In this document: one piece after another, positions 42,282 through 51,734 of the stretch
Position numbering within the stretch: position 1 is the first letter of the stretch
Layout of the letters: each line of letters starts with the position of its first letter
Source of the DNA: CAYQEC01 sp964569015
Lineage (GTDB): Bacteria > Actinomycetota > Acidimicrobiia > Spongiisociales > UBA5794
DNA length: 64,000 bases
NCBI GenBank assembly: GCA_964569015.1
Contig: CAZMSN010000005.1
Location: forward strand, 1-64,000
Direction of reading: 5' to 3'
Position numbers and translations under genes: made by a program
The notes under the pieces: generated by a model
Seen by the model: only the letters and a program-made list of their open reading frames with translations
Databases searched by the model: none
Told to the model about the DNA's origin: nothing

Positions 42282-43061
42282 ATGCACCAGATCCCCCGGC
42301 TCATCGGCATGGTCCACCTGGGCCCGCTGCCGGGAGCCCCCCGCTTCAAGGGCGATCTCGACACGGTGCTCGCGGCGGCGGTGCGCGACGCCGAGGTGCT
42401 CGCCTCGTCGGGCTTCGATGCGCTCCTCGTCGAGAACTACGGCGACCTTCCCTACTTCGCCGACGACGTCCCCAAGACCACGGTGGCCGCGATGACCCTG
42501 GCTGTTACCACGATTCGCAGCGCCGTCGATGTCCCGGTCGGCGTCAACGTCCTGCGCAACGATGCGCTTGCGGCGCTGGCGGTGGCCACCGTGGCAGGGG
42601 CCTCCTTCATCAGGGTCAACGTGCTCTCGGGCATCATGATGACCGACCAGGGAACGATCGTGGGACGGGCTGCCGAGGTGCTTCGGCTGCGGCAATCCCT
42701 CGCCCCTGAGGTCCCCATCCTCGCCGACGTCTTCGTCAAGCACGCCACCCCGCCCGGCCGCGTGCCCTTGGACCGGGCCGCCGAGGAGGCCGCCGAACGG
42801 GCCCTCGCCGATGCGCTCGTCGTCTCCGGGCCGACCACCGGGCGACCTCCCACGATGGCGGTGCTGCGCAAGGTGAAGGACGCGGCCCCGGCAATCCCCG
42901 TCCTGGTGGGCTCGGGGGCCACCGCCGCTTCGGTTGCCCGCTTCCTCACGGTCGCCGACGGGGTGATCGCAGGAACCTCGCTCAAGCAGGGCGGCGTCAC
43001 CACCAATCCGGTCGCAGCCAGCCGAGCCAAGATCTTCGTCGCCGCCGCGACGAAGACCTGA
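42282..43061 (+). CDS. BtpA/SgcQ family TIM-barrel protein
   Basis: The 259-residue protein starts with the family signature LIGMVHLGPLPGAP and continues through VENYGDLPYF, VGVNVLRND, INVLSGIMMTDQG-like and GTSLKQGG segments of the BtpA barrel. BtpA is needed for photosystem I accumulation in cyanobacteria and SgcQ is a sugar-operon protein; the reaction is unknown. No photosynthesis genes are here. The ATG lies 5 nt after the preceding stop, so it is cotranscribed. Confidence 0.88.
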   Translation: MHQIPRLIGMVHLGPLPGAPRFKGDLDTVLAAAVRDAEVLASSGFDALLVENYGDLPYFADDVPKTTVAAMTLAVTTIRSAVDVPVGVNVLRNDALAALAVATVAGASFIRVNVLSGIMMTDQGTIVGRAAEVLRLRQSLAPEVPILADVFVKHATPPGRVPLDRAAEEAAERALADALVVSGPTTGRPPTMAVLRKVKDAAPAIPVLVGSGATAASVARFLTVADGVIAGTSLKQGGVTTNPVAASRAKIFVAAATKT

Positions 43062-43075
43062 GAACGGGGCATCAC

Positions 43076-43513
43076 ATGCAGGCCCATCGACTCACCGGCG
43101 GCACCGTCCACCTTCTCCGGCTGTCCCACGGCGCCGATCTCTACGACGAGATGAGCCGCTTCGTCATCGACAACGACATCCGGGCGGCGACGGTGACCTT
43201 CCTGGGTGCCGTGCAGCGAGCTTCTCTCCGCTACTACGACCAGGAAGCCGGGGAGTATCGCGATTTCGTCATCGACGAGCCTCTCGAGGTGGTCTCCGGA
43301 GTGGGCAACGTGTCGCTACTGAACGGCCGCCCGTTCCTCCACATTCACGCAGCCCTCGCCGATGCACGAGGCCACGCCCACGGGGGTCATGTCAACACCG
43401 GCACTGCCGTCTTCGCCCTGGAGGCGACCATTCAGGAGTTGGAGGGCGAACCACCGATCCGCCTCCCCGACGACTGCACCGGGCTCACGTTGTGGGGACG
43501 CAATCCCCAGTAG
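43076..43513 (+). CDS. PPC (DUF296) domain protein
   Basis: The 145-residue protein is a PPC/DUF296 domain: LRLSHGADLYDEM, a central beta-sheet with EVVSGVGNVSLLNG, and the metal-coordinating HIHAALADARGHAHGGH segment. In plants PPC occurs with AT-hooks as a DNA-binding protein; stand-alone bacterial forms are trimers of unknown role. There is no AT-hook here. It is the last of the TIGR03084-BtpA-PPC run and is convergent with the next gene, 11 nt apart. Confidence 0.88.
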   Translation: MQAHRLTGGTVHLLRLSHGADLYDEMSRFVIDNDIRAATVTFLGAVQRASLRYYDQEAGEYRDFVIDEPLEVVSGVGNVSLLNGRPFLHIHAALADARGHAHGGHVNTGTAVFALEATIQELEGEPPIRLPDDCTGLTLWGRNPQ

Positions 43514-43524
43514 CGGCCCCGGGA

Positions 43525-44142
43525 TCACTTGTGGAGAACGTCGAAGCCTGCCTTGAGCAGGAGCCGGAGAAACGCCGGAGCGGGCTCCCGGAACTGGATC
43601 GGCCGAAACGCTTCTTCATGTTCCTCGAAGAAGCGGAGCATCGTGGTGACGATGTGGGTGATCGAGACTGTGTTGAGGTTCGATCGGTCACTCCTCCCGA
43701 AGGCCACTAGCCGGGTGCGGATCGCGCCGCCGCCCCGGGCAGGACCGGAGTGCACCGCGTGCTGCTGGAGCTCGTCGATCACCTCGGTGAGAGGCGCGGC
43801 GTAGACCCACTCGAGTCGCCGCAACATGGAGTGCAGCACGCCGTGGTCCTTGATCGCCGGGTTGAGATCGGCCTGGCCCTGTTTCACCTCACCGACGATG
43901 ACGTCGATGCAGTCGGCTTCGAGCTCGAGCACGGGGTCGTCGATGAGGAGCAGCTCACCGTGACGCGCTTGATCCGGATCCCCGAGCAGCACCTCACCGG
44001 GAAAACGAATCCCCATCACGTCGATGTCGGTGACCGTCTTGAAGGTGCCGTCGTCCTGGCGTCGCTGTACCTCGAACTCGCTCAGGGTCATGTATCCGGT
44101 GAGCCGGAGGTAGTTCTCGACGAGGTTGACGGCGATGTCCAT
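43525..44142 (-). CDS. Unrecognised protein with possible PD-(D/E)XK nuclease core
   Basis: I do not recognise this 205-residue protein by family. A region with TDIDVMGI (D39/D41) is followed, about 40 residues later, by CIDVIVGEVKQG, where E85-x-K87 sits at the end of a hydrophobic strand. That pattern (Asp, then E-x-K) is the core of PD-(D/E)XK nucleases. The C-terminal half is helical. It has no DNA-binding motif I can name and no methylase partner, so restriction is not supported. The ATG at 44142 is preferred for GGAG 5 nt upstream; an in-frame ATG at 44187 is possible. Confidence 0.65.
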   Translation of the reverse strand: MDIAVNLVENYLRLTGYMTLSEFEVQRRQDDGTFKTVTDIDVMGIRFPGEVLLGDPDQARHGELLLIDDPVLELEADCIDVIVGEVKQGQADLNPAIKDHGVLHSMLRRLEWVYAAPLTEVIDELQQHAVHSGPARGGGAIRTRLVAFGRSDRSNLNTVSITHIVTTMLRFFEEHEEAFRPIQFREPAPAFLRLLLKAGFDVLHK

Positions 44143-44320
44143 GGTCACTCCAGTCGCCTGCGGACCATCGAATCCATCCTCCCCCATCGGGGAGACGGGG
44201 TCCGATCATTCGCAATAGCTGCATCCGGCACTCGTAGGCCCGTCATTCGACCCTAGGCACGAACCCCGTCTGGTGCCAGCATGGTCGGTTGGAGACCCGT
44301 ACGAATGCCGGAGATGTGCC

Positions 44321-45706
44321 ATGGACGATCCCGTCCGCCGCGATGCCCCCGAAGCCCAGGCCGAGCCCGAGGAGGACCTCAATCCATACCACGTGAGCCG
44401 TCGCCAGTTCGAGGAGGCGATTCCGTTCATTGACGAGATCCGCACCTACGAGGGATTGGCCGATGTGATCTTCACCCCGGAGCGTTCGGTATCGGTGAGC
44501 CTCCCGGTGACGATGGACGATGGCCACTTCGAGGTGTTTCGCGGCCACCGGGTGCTGCATGACCACTCACGCGGCCCCGGCAAGGGGGGCATTCGCTACT
44601 ACCCCGCCGTCGACCTCGACGAGGTCACCGCTCTCGCCACCTGGATGACCTGGAAGTGTGCGCTCGTCGGCGTGCCCTTCGGCGGGGCCAAGGGCGGGGT
44701 GGCCTGCGATCCACGCACCATGTCCCGCAGCGAGAAGAAGCGGATCACCCGCCGCTTCATCTCAGCCCTGGGTGACAACATCGGCCCGCACACCGACATC
44801 CCGGCACCCGATGTCTACACCGACGCCTCGACCATGGCGTGGGTCTACGACACCTACGACATGATGCATCCCGGGCACAACAACCTGCCGGTCGTGACCG
44901 GCAAGCCGCTCGACCTCGGCGGGTCTCTCGGGAGGGAGAGAGCCACCGCCCAAGGAGCCGTCTACGTGACGGAGCGATTCCTGGACTTGATGTCCATCCC
45001 CGGCCTGATGGAGCTGAAAGGGAGCCGCGTGGCGATCCAGGGCTTCGGGAACGCAGGACGAAACGCGGCGGAGATCCTGGCCGCGGCCGGAGCCGTCATC
45101 GTGGCGGTGAGTGACTCACAGGGCGGGATCGCCGGCGACGACGGGCTCGACGTGCACGACGTCGGTCTCCACAAGGACGCCACCGGCAGCGTCACCGGCT
45201 TCCCGGATGCCAAGCCGCTCGACTCGGGCGAGGTGCTGGAGGTGCCCTGCGACATCCTCATTCCGGCCGCGCTCGAGAACCAAATCACGACCGCCAACGC
45301 CGAGCGCATCGACACCAAGCTCGTCGTGGAGGCAGCAAACGGACCGACGAGCCCTCTTGCCGACCAGATCCTGAGTGCCCGCGGGATCTCGGTCCTCCCC
45401 GACATCCTGGCGAACGCCGGCGGCGTCGTGGTGAGCTACTTCGAATGGGTACAGAACCTCGACAACGAGCAGTGGCCGGAGCACGTCGTCCAGGAGAAGC
45501 TCAAGGCAAAGATGTACCGGACGACCGACGAGGTCATCGCCAAACGCATCACGCTCATCGAGCAGCTTCCCCGCTACCAGGAGTTGTGGTCGGAGGCCCG
45601 TCCCGACGACGGAGTGCTGCCGACCCCGAGCCTGCGGACCGCGGCGTACGTCAACGCCATCAGCCGGGTCACCCAGGCGACGATCATGCGAGGCATCTGG
45701 CCTTGA
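44321..45706 (+). CDS. Glu/Leu/Phe/Val family dehydrogenase (glutamate dehydrogenase)
   Basis: The 461-residue protein has RGPGKGGIRYYP with the substrate lysines, WKCALVGVPFGGAKGGV with the catalytic lysine, the cofactor-binding VAIQGFGNAGRNAA, and a C-terminal IMRGI end. It reversibly deaminates an amino acid, most likely glutamate, linking carbon and nitrogen metabolism. The first 30 residues are acidic and divergent. The ATG at 44321 has GGAG upstream; a frame beginning at 44273 is possible. A strong hairpin terminator follows. Confidence 0.92.
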   Translation: MDDPVRRDAPEAQAEPEEDLNPYHVSRRQFEEAIPFIDEIRTYEGLADVIFTPERSVSVSLPVTMDDGHFEVFRGHRVLHDHSRGPGKGGIRYYPAVDLDEVTALATWMTWKCALVGVPFGGAKGGVACDPRTMSRSEKKRITRRFISALGDNIGPHTDIPAPDVYTDASTMAWVYDTYDMMHPGHNNLPVVTGKPLDLGGSLGRERATAQGAVYVTERFLDLMSIPGLMELKGSRVAIQGFGNAGRNAAEILAAAGAVIVAVSDSQGGIAGDDGLDVHDVGLHKDATGSVTGFPDAKPLDSGEVLEVPCDILIPAALENQITTANAERIDTKLVVEAANGPTSPLADQILSARGISVLPDILANAGGVVVSYFEWVQNLDNEQWPEHVVQEKLKAKMYRTTDEVIAKRITLIEQLPRYQELWSEARPDDGVLPTPSLRTAAYVNAISRVTQATIMRGIWP

Positions 45707-45800
45707 GCCATCGGCCCGGCACCGGACCACCCGGCTCGCCGACCGGCGGCGCCGTGGCCCCGCCCGTCGTATCGCCTTGCCCGGCAGTCTGATTGGCGGT

Positions 45801-45826
45801 TCTTACGCGCGCCATCGCGCGTAAGA
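45801..45826 (+). terminator. Rho-independent terminator after glutamate dehydrogenase
   Basis: TCTTACGCGCG and CGCGCGTAAGA form a perfect 11-bp stem with a 4-nt CCAT loop, followed by a short T-run (ATTTTGTC). This is the most classical terminator in the window, about 95 nt after the stop. Confidence 0.85.
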
Positions 45827-45915
45827 CGATTTTGTCATTCATCCCAAGATATGGCGCGGCTGTGGCATCCGGCCGGCATGTCCTCTCGGGCGCGAATCGT
45901 GTCACCCACCCGCAG

Positions 45916-45921
45916 TAGCCT
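45916..45921 (+). promoter_or_regulatory. Leaderless -10 (TAGCCT) of lhr
   Basis: TAGCCT lies 6 nt before the lhr ATG with no Shine-Dalgarno. Confidence 0.55.
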
Positions 45922-45927
45922 GCGCGC

Positions 45928-48900
45928 ATGGCGCTCAGTCGCTTCACCCCTGCCACGCGCGCCTGGTTCGAGGCGTCATTCGCCGCGCCCACCACCGCCC
46001 AGACACTGGGGTGGGCCGCCATCGCCGACGGCGAGCACACCCTGATCCACGCCCCCACCGGCTCTGGCAAGACCCTCGCCGCCTTCCTGTGGGCCCTCGA
46101 TCGCCTCTCCGCCGAGCCCACCCCGCCCGAACGCGAGCGCTGCCGTGTGCTCTACGTGTCCCCGATGAAGGCCCTCGCCTACGACGTCGAGCGCAACCTG
46201 CGGGCGCCGCTGACCGGCATCCAGCTCGCCGCCGACCGCCTGGGAACGGCGCCCCCCCGGCTCACCACCGCGATGCGCACCGGCGACACTCCGGCCAGAG
46301 AACGACAGGCAATGGTGCGCCACCCGCCCGACATCCTCATCACGACCCCCGAATCGCTCTACCTGATGCTCACCTCACGAGCCCGCGAGATACTGCGGTC
46401 GGTGCGATGGGTCATCGTCGACGAGATCCATTCCGTTGCCGCCACCAAGCGGGGCACCCACCTCAGCCTGAGCCTGGAACGCCTCACCGAGATCGCCGAC
46501 AGCCCCCCGCAGCGCATCGGCCTCTCCGCCACCCAGCGGCCCCTCGAAGCGATCGGGCAGTTCCTCGCAGGCGGCGTCATCGACGAGGACGAGTGGAAGG
46601 CCCGACCCGTCACCATCGTCGATGCTCCCTGGCAGAAGCAACTCGAAATCCAGATCGTGGTCCCGGTCGAGAACATGCTGCGACCGGAGGAGACCCCGCC
46701 TGCCGCCGGAGATCCGATCGAGCCCGAGGACGGCGCCCGCCGCTCGATCTGGCCTGCGGTGTATCCCCGTCTCCTCGACCTGATCCGAGAGCACACTTCC
46801 ACGCTCCTGTTCGTCAACAGCCGCGGCCTGGCCGAGCGGCTCGCCGCCGAGCTGAACCGGCTCGCCGGCGAGGAGCTGGTGCAGTCCCACCACGGCTCGG
46901 TGTCCCGCGAGCGGCGGCTCGAGATCGAGGGACGGCTCAAGAGCGGCGAGTTGCGAGGCGTCGTCGCCACCTCCACCCTGGAGCTGGGAATCGACATGGC
47001 CGCCGTCGACCTCGTCGTCCTCGTGGAATCTCCCGCCTCGGTCGCCCGCGGCCTGCAGCGGGTGGGGCGAGCCGGGCATCAGGTGGGCGTGCCGAGCCGG
47101 GCTCGGGTGTTCCCCAAGCACCGCGGTGATCTGCTCGAGACCGCGGTCGTGGTCGATCGCATGTACCAGGGCGCCATCGAGGAGACGAAGATCCCCGCCA
47201 ACCCACTCGACGTGCTCGCCCAGCACGTCGTTGCCGCGACGGCCGTTGAGCCTCGCAAGGTCGACGACCTGTACTCGCTTGTGCGTCGCGCCTCCCCGTA
47301 TCGCGATCTCACCCGCGGTGCCTTCGAAGGCGTGCTCGACATGCTCGCCGGCCGCTATCCGTCCGATGAGTTCGCCGAGCTGAGACCTCGCATCGTGTGG
47401 GACCGCGTCGAAGACACCGTGACGCCGCGGGGCAACGCTCGGATGCTGGCGGTGACGAACCCGGGCACCATCCCGGACCGCGGCCTCTACACCGTCATGC
47501 TCCCGGAAGGAGGACGGGTCGGTGAGCTGGATGAGGAGATGGTCTACGAGCGGCGACCCGGAGACGTCTTCGTGCTCGGGTCGACCTCGTGGAAGATCTC
47601 CGAGATCACCCACGATCGGGTCATCGTCAGCCCCGCCCCGGCGCAGGCCGCCACCTTCATGCCCTTCTGGCACGGGGACGGGCCGGGAAGGCCCTGCGAG
47701 CTGGGACGAGCAATCGGCGCCTTCGTGCATGAGATCGGAGGTTTGGATCGTGCCGAGGCCGCCGAGGCACTCCGGGAACGCTATCGCCTCGATCCCTGGG
47801 CCGCGGCCAATCTCGCCGAGTTCCTCGAGGAGGAGCGCAGCATCACCGGGACGCTTCCCAGCGACCGCACCATCGTCGTAGAGCAGTTCCGCGACGAGAT
47901 CGGGGACTGGCGCACCGTGCTGCTCTCGCCGTTCGGGGCCCGGGTCCATGCCCCGTGGGCGCTGGCCGCCCGACGCCGCTACCGCCGCAGCCACGGCGTC
48001 GAGGTCGACGTCATCTGGAGCGACGACGGCATCGTCTTCCGCTTCCCGGATGTCGACGCGCCACCGTCGACCGCCGAGCTGGTGATCCCCCCCGATGAGA
48101 TCGACGACCTGGTGCTCGAAGAGGTCGGCGACAGCGCCCTGTTCACCTCACACTTCCGCGAGGCGGCGGCGCGGGCGCTGCTCCTCCCCCGGCGCCGGCC
48201 CGGCACGCGGACGCCGCTGTGGCTCCAGCGGAGGCGGGCCGCCGGCCTGCTCGACATCGCCAAGCGCTTCAGCTCCTTCCCGATCGTGCTCGAGACCTAC
48301 CGCGAGGTGCTCCAGGACCACTTCGACCTCCCCGCCCTGCGGGAGGTGCTCACCGGCATCGCCCGCCGTTCCATCCGGGTCGCCGAGGTCGAGCTGCACG
48401 GCCCCAGCCCGTTCGCCACCTCGCTCATGTTCGATTTCCTGGCATCGTTCATGTACGAGTACGACGCACCCGCCGCCGAGAAACGCGCCGCGGCGCTCAC
48501 CCTCGATCGCAAGCTGCTCCAGGAGCTGCTCGGCGATCCCCAGTTCCGCGATCTGCTCGACCCCGATGTAATCGCTCAGGTGGAGCTGGAGCTGCAACGC
48601 CTCGCCGAGGATCGCAAGATCTCAGGGCCGGACGCTCTCCACGATGCGCTGCGCGACCTCGGGCCGCTGACCATTGAGGGTGTCGCCGCCCGAGCCACCG
48701 ACCCCGCGGCCATCACCGCCTGGATCACCACTCTCACACAGTCGCGCCGGGTCGTACCAATCCGCGTCCACGGCACCGACGGGTTCGCCGCCGTCGAGGA
48801 TGTCTCCCGACTGCGCGACGCACTCGGGATCTCACCCCCGCCGGGAGTGCCGCCTGCACTGCTCGAGACCGTGCCCGACCCTCTCGGCGATGTCGTCGGC

Positions 48901-50328
48901 CGGTACGCTCGCACCCACGGTCCATTCACGGCTTCGGCAGCCGCGACCGAGCTTGGACTCCCGCAAGCCGCCGTCGTCGAGATCCTGCACCGGCTCGAAC
49001 TCGAATCAAGGGTCGCCGCGGGAGCCTACGTTCCCGGTTCGACGGGCACTGAATGGGTCGACCTGGAGGTGCTGCGTCGCCTCCGCCGCCGCTCGCTGGC
49101 CGTTCTCCGCCAGGAGGTCGAGGCCGTCCCGCCCGAGGCCCTCGGGGCCTTCCTGCCGGCGTGGCACGGGATCGGAGCGGGCGGCTCGAGTCCTGAACGC
49201 GCCCTCGACGTCGTACGCCGGATCCAGGGCGCGGTGGTGCCGGCCGCCATCATCGAGACCGACATTCTCCCGTCGCGGCTCGCTTACCGACCTCAGGAGC
49301 TCGATCGGCTCCTCGCTTCGGGTGACGTCGTCTGGGTCGGCCGGGGACCGTTGGGCACTCACGACGGAAAGATCACCTTCTACCTGCGCGACCAGGTGCC
49401 GTTGCTGCACTGGGCCGGCGCCGAAAACGCACCGACCGGGGAACTCCACGAGCGATTGCGGGCCCATCTCGCCACACGAGGCGCCAGCTTCTTCAGGGAG
49501 CTCTACGTCGCTGCCGAGGGGGGCGATCCCCGAGCCGTGCTCGACGCCCTGTGGGATCTCGTGTGGGCGGGGGAGGTCACCAACGACACCCTGGCACCGC
49601 TGCGCTCTTTCCTCTCCGGGCCGGCACGCCGTGGCTCGAGCAGGCGGCACGTGCCGGGCGCGACCCCGCCGTCTGCCTCGGGCCGGTGGTACCTCGTCGC
49701 GGATCTCCTCGCCGGCGTGCCCCCGACCCTCGAGGCCCGCGCTGCGGCTGTTGCTGAGCACCTCCTGGAACGGCACGGCATCGTCACCCGCGACGCGGTG
49801 CTCGCCGAGGGAGTCCCCGGCGGCTTCTCCGGCCTCTACCCGGTCCTGGCGGCCTTGGAGGACGCCGGAAAGGCCCGCCGTGGATACTTCGTCGAGGGAT
49901 GCGGCGGGGCACAGTTCGGCTTCCCGGGCGCCGTCGATCGCCTCCGCGAGCGTCCTACCCCCGGCGTGACGCTGCTCGCCGCCGCCGACCCGGCCAATCC
50001 GTACGGAGCTGCCATACCGTGGCCCGACCTCGCCGCCGGCCGCCCTGCCCGCCGATCCGGCGCTCACGTCGTGCTTCACGACGGACGCATGATCGCCTTT
50101 GTCGAACGCGCCGCCCACCGGGTGCTCACAGCCGGCATCGAGCCGGAGGCGGTCGCCGCCGGCCTGGTCGAGCTCGCCGGCCGCCGGCGCCGGCGCACGA
50201 CCATCGCCTCCGTCGACGGAGAACCGGTGACCTCTTCGCCGCTGGCAGCCGAGCTGCGAGGCGCCGGATTCCGGGTCGGGTATCGCGGCCTCACCTTTCA
50301 CCGGGCCCGATCGGGTCCGACCCGGTGA
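45928..50328 (+). CDS. lhr: Large DEAD/DEAH helicase Lhr
   Basis: The 1466-residue protein is full-length Lhr. Its core has motif I APTGSGKTLAAFLW, motif II VDEIHSV, motif III LSATQRP, and motifs V-VI (STLELGIDMAAVD, QRVGRAGHQ), followed by the winged helix and Lhr-specific domain. The C-terminal half (from about residue 900) is the extension that in mycobacteria and E. coli forms the Lhr-CTD. Lhr is a 3'-5' DNA/RNA helicase linked to DNA repair; in some bacteria it is damage-induced. No LexA box is visible in its promoter. The ATG has a leaderless -10 (TAGCCT). Confidence 0.95.
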   Translation: MALSRFTPATRAWFEASFAAPTTAQTLGWAAIADGEHTLIHAPTGSGKTLAAFLWALDRLSAEPTPPERERCRVLYVSPMKALAYDVERNLRAPLTGIQLAADRLGTAPPRLTTAMRTGDTPARERQAMVRHPPDILITTPESLYLMLTSRAREILRSVRWVIVDEIHSVAATKRGTHLSLSLERLTEIADSPPQRIGLSATQRPLEAIGQFLAGGVIDEDEWKARPVTIVDAPWQKQLEIQIVVPVENMLRPEETPPAAGDPIEPEDGARRSIWPAVYPRLLDLIREHTSTLLFVNSRGLAERLAAELNRLAGEELVQSHHGSVSRERRLEIEGRLKSGELRGVVATSTLELGIDMAAVDLVVLVESPASVARGLQRVGRAGHQVGVPSRARVFPKHRGDLLETAVVVDRMYQGAIEETKIPANPLDVLAQHVVAATAVEPRKVDDLYSLVRRASPYRDLTRGAFEGVLDMLAGRYPSDEFAELRPRIVWDRVEDTVTPRGNARMLAVTNPGTIPDRGLYTVMLPEGGRVGELDEEMVYERRPGDVFVLGSTSWKISEITHDRVIVSPAPAQAATFMPFWHGDGPGRPCELGRAIGAFVHEIGGLDRAEAAEALRERYRLDPWAAANLAEFLEEERSITGTLPSDRTIVVEQFRDEIGDWRTVLLSPFGARVHAPWALAARRRYRRSHGVEVDVIWSDDGIVFRFPDVDAPPSTAELVIPPDEIDDLVLEEVGDSALFTSHFREAAARALLLPRRRPGTRTPLWLQRRRAAGLLDIAKRFSSFPIVLETYREVLQDHFDLPALREVLTGIARRSIRVAEVELHGPSPFATSLMFDFLASFMYEYDAPAAEKRAAALTLDRKLLQELLGDPQFRDLLDPDVIAQVELELQRLAEDRKISGPDALHDALRDLGPLTIEGVAARATDPAAITAWITTLTQSRRVVPIRVHGTDGFAAVEDVSRLRDALGISPPPGVPPALLETVPDPLGDVVGRYARTHGPFTASAAATELGLPQAAVVEILHRLELESRVAAGAYVPGSTGTEWVDLEVLRRLRRRSLAVLRQEVEAVPPEALGAFLPAWHGIGAGGSSPERALDVVRRIQGAVVPAAIIETDILPSRLAYRPQELDRLLASGDVVWVGRGPLGTHDGKITFYLRDQVPLLHWAGAENAPTGELHERLRAHLATRGASFFRELYVAAEGGDPRAVLDALWDLVWAGEVTNDTLAPLRSFLSGPARRGSSRRHVPGATPPSASGRWYLVADLLAGVPPTLEARAAAVAEHLLERHGIVTRDAVLAEGVPGGFSGLYPVLAALEDAGKARRGYFVEGCGGAQFGFPGAVDRLRERPTPGVTLLAAADPANPYGAAIPWPDLAAGRPARRSGAHVVLHDGRMIAFVERAAHRVLTAGIEPEAVAAGLVELAGRRRRRTTIASVDGEPVTSSPLAAELRGAGFRVGYRGLTFHRARSGPTR

Positions 50329-50344
50329 TGCCCTCGCGCCGTGG

Positions 50345-50350
50345 TACGTT
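50345..50350 (+). promoter_or_regulatory. -10 (TACGTT) upstream of the DUF4032 gene
   Basis: TACGTT lies 7 nt before an ATG at 50358 that opens a 7-codon frame, and about 35 nt before the DUF4032 start. Confidence 0.45.
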
Positions 50351-50357
50351 GACCCGC

Positions 50358-50381
50358 ATGCGACGCGGCTTGCGGGGGTGA
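50358..50381 (+). CDS. Possible 7-codon leaderless leader peptide
   Basis: The ATG has the same TANNNT-N7-ATG geometry as the leaderless genes. It encodes MRRGLRG and stops 4 nt before the DUF4032 ATG. The peptide might couple or tune translation of the next gene; chance cannot be excluded. Confidence 0.3.
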   Translation: MRRGLRG

Positions 50382-50385
50382 CCCG

Positions 50386-51606
50386 ATGAGTGTTCCCTAT
50401 CTCTCGATCCGGCCGGGACACCCTGATTTCCTCGATCTCGAATGGGGACGACCCGTCTCGGAGTGGAACGACCCGCGCGTCATCGACCTCCCCACCGGCG
50501 TCCATCGCCATCCCATCTGTTTCGTCGCCTATGGAGAGCGGATCTACGCCATCAAAGAACTCCCCAGGCACCTGGCTCACCACGAGTACGAGACGCTGCG
50601 AACCCTCCAGAACCGGCTACGACCGATCGTGACACCGGTCGGCGTCGCCGAGCGGCGCTGGATTCCCCCCGACGAGGAGTCATCGACGGCGGTCATCACC
50701 GAGTACGTGCGGTTCGCTTTCACCTACCGGGAGTTGCTCACCGGCTGGGGCTTCGGCGCCCGCCGCGAGCAGATGCTGGACGCCTTCGCCGGCCTGCTCG
50801 TCGAGCTCCACCTCGCAGGGTGCTACTGGGGAGACTGCTCGCTCTCCAACGTGCTGTACCGCTACGACGCCGATTCGATAGAGGCCATCATGATCGACGG
50901 CGAGACCGCCGAGCTGCACGACGACCTGTCGAATGGGCAGCGGCTCTCCGACCTCGAGATCATGGAGATCAACGTCGCCGGCGGGATGGCGGACATCGCC
51001 GCCTCCCAGGGCATCGACATCGACGCCGCCGACCTGGCTCTCGGCGCCGACATCAGCGCGCGCTACGCCCGATTGTGGAACCAGCTCACCCGGGACGTGA
51101 TCCTCCGACCACACGAGCGCTACCGCATCAAGGAGCGTATTGAGCGGCTCAACGCCCTCGGGTTCGAGGTCGATGACGTCGAGCTCGTTCCCGACGGTGA
51201 GGGCGGCGACCGGCTCGAGATGCGCGTCAAGGTGGGCGGGCGCAACTACCACTCCGCCCGCCTCCGTGAGCTGACCCGCATCCGCGCCTCGGAGAACCAG
51301 GCCCGCCAGATCCTCTCCGACCTCTACTACTACGAGGCGGGACGAGACAACATCAGCCCAGTGGGAAAAGACGTCTTGGCTATCCAGTGGCGCGTCCGCG
51401 TCTTCGAGCCGCTGCTGGCGCGCATCATCGGCGACATCGAGCCCGGGCAAGACGCAGTCCAGGCCTACTGCGACTTCCTCCACCACCGCTATGTGCTCGC
51501 CACCGAGCAGGGCCGCGATGTCTCCAACGACGAGGCCTACGCCCGCTGGATCGAAGCCGGCAAACCCGGCTATCCCCTCGCCGAAGACTCCCCCGCCGAC
51601 CAGTGA
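50386..51606 (+). CDS. DUF4032 domain protein (kinase-like N-terminus)
   Basis: The 406-residue protein is a DUF4032 family member found mainly in actinobacteria. The N-terminal part resembles a lipopolysaccharide-kinase/aminoglycoside phosphotransferase fold: IYAIKELP (lysine), LHLAGCYWGDCSLSNVL (a GDxxxxN catalytic loop) and AIMIDGETAELH (metal aspartate). The C-terminal half, from about residue 250, is the DUF4032 domain proper. It may phosphorylate an unknown substrate; no experimental role is known to me. The ATG is preceded by GGGGG, and a possible leader peptide ends 4 nt upstream. Confidence 0.82.
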   Translation: MSVPYLSIRPGHPDFLDLEWGRPVSEWNDPRVIDLPTGVHRHPICFVAYGERIYAIKELPRHLAHHEYETLRTLQNRLRPIVTPVGVAERRWIPPDEESSTAVITEYVRFAFTYRELLTGWGFGARREQMLDAFAGLLVELHLAGCYWGDCSLSNVLYRYDADSIEAIMIDGETAELHDDLSNGQRLSDLEIMEINVAGGMADIAASQGIDIDAADLALGADISARYARLWNQLTRDVILRPHERYRIKERIERLNALGFEVDDVELVPDGEGGDRLEMRVKVGGRNYHSARLRELTRIRASENQARQILSDLYYYEAGRDNISPVGKDVLAIQWRVRVFEPLLARIIGDIEPGQDAVQAYCDFLHHRYVLATEQGRDVSNDEAYARWIEAGKPGYPLAEDSPADQ

Positions 51607-51722
51607 GCGACCTCAGCGTCCCAGGACACCTCCGGCGAACGACCATCGCCGAGCGGCGCTCGCTGCCTCGGATTTCGCGCTCTGCCCACCGATCGACTGG
51701 CGGAACGGCACGGGTCCGATCC

Positions 51723-51728
51723 TAGGAT
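51723..51728 (+). promoter_or_regulatory. Leaderless -10 (TAGGAT) of the Usp gene
   Basis: TAGGAT lies 6 nt before the GTG at 51735. Confidence 0.5.
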
Positions 51729-51734
51729 TCACCG

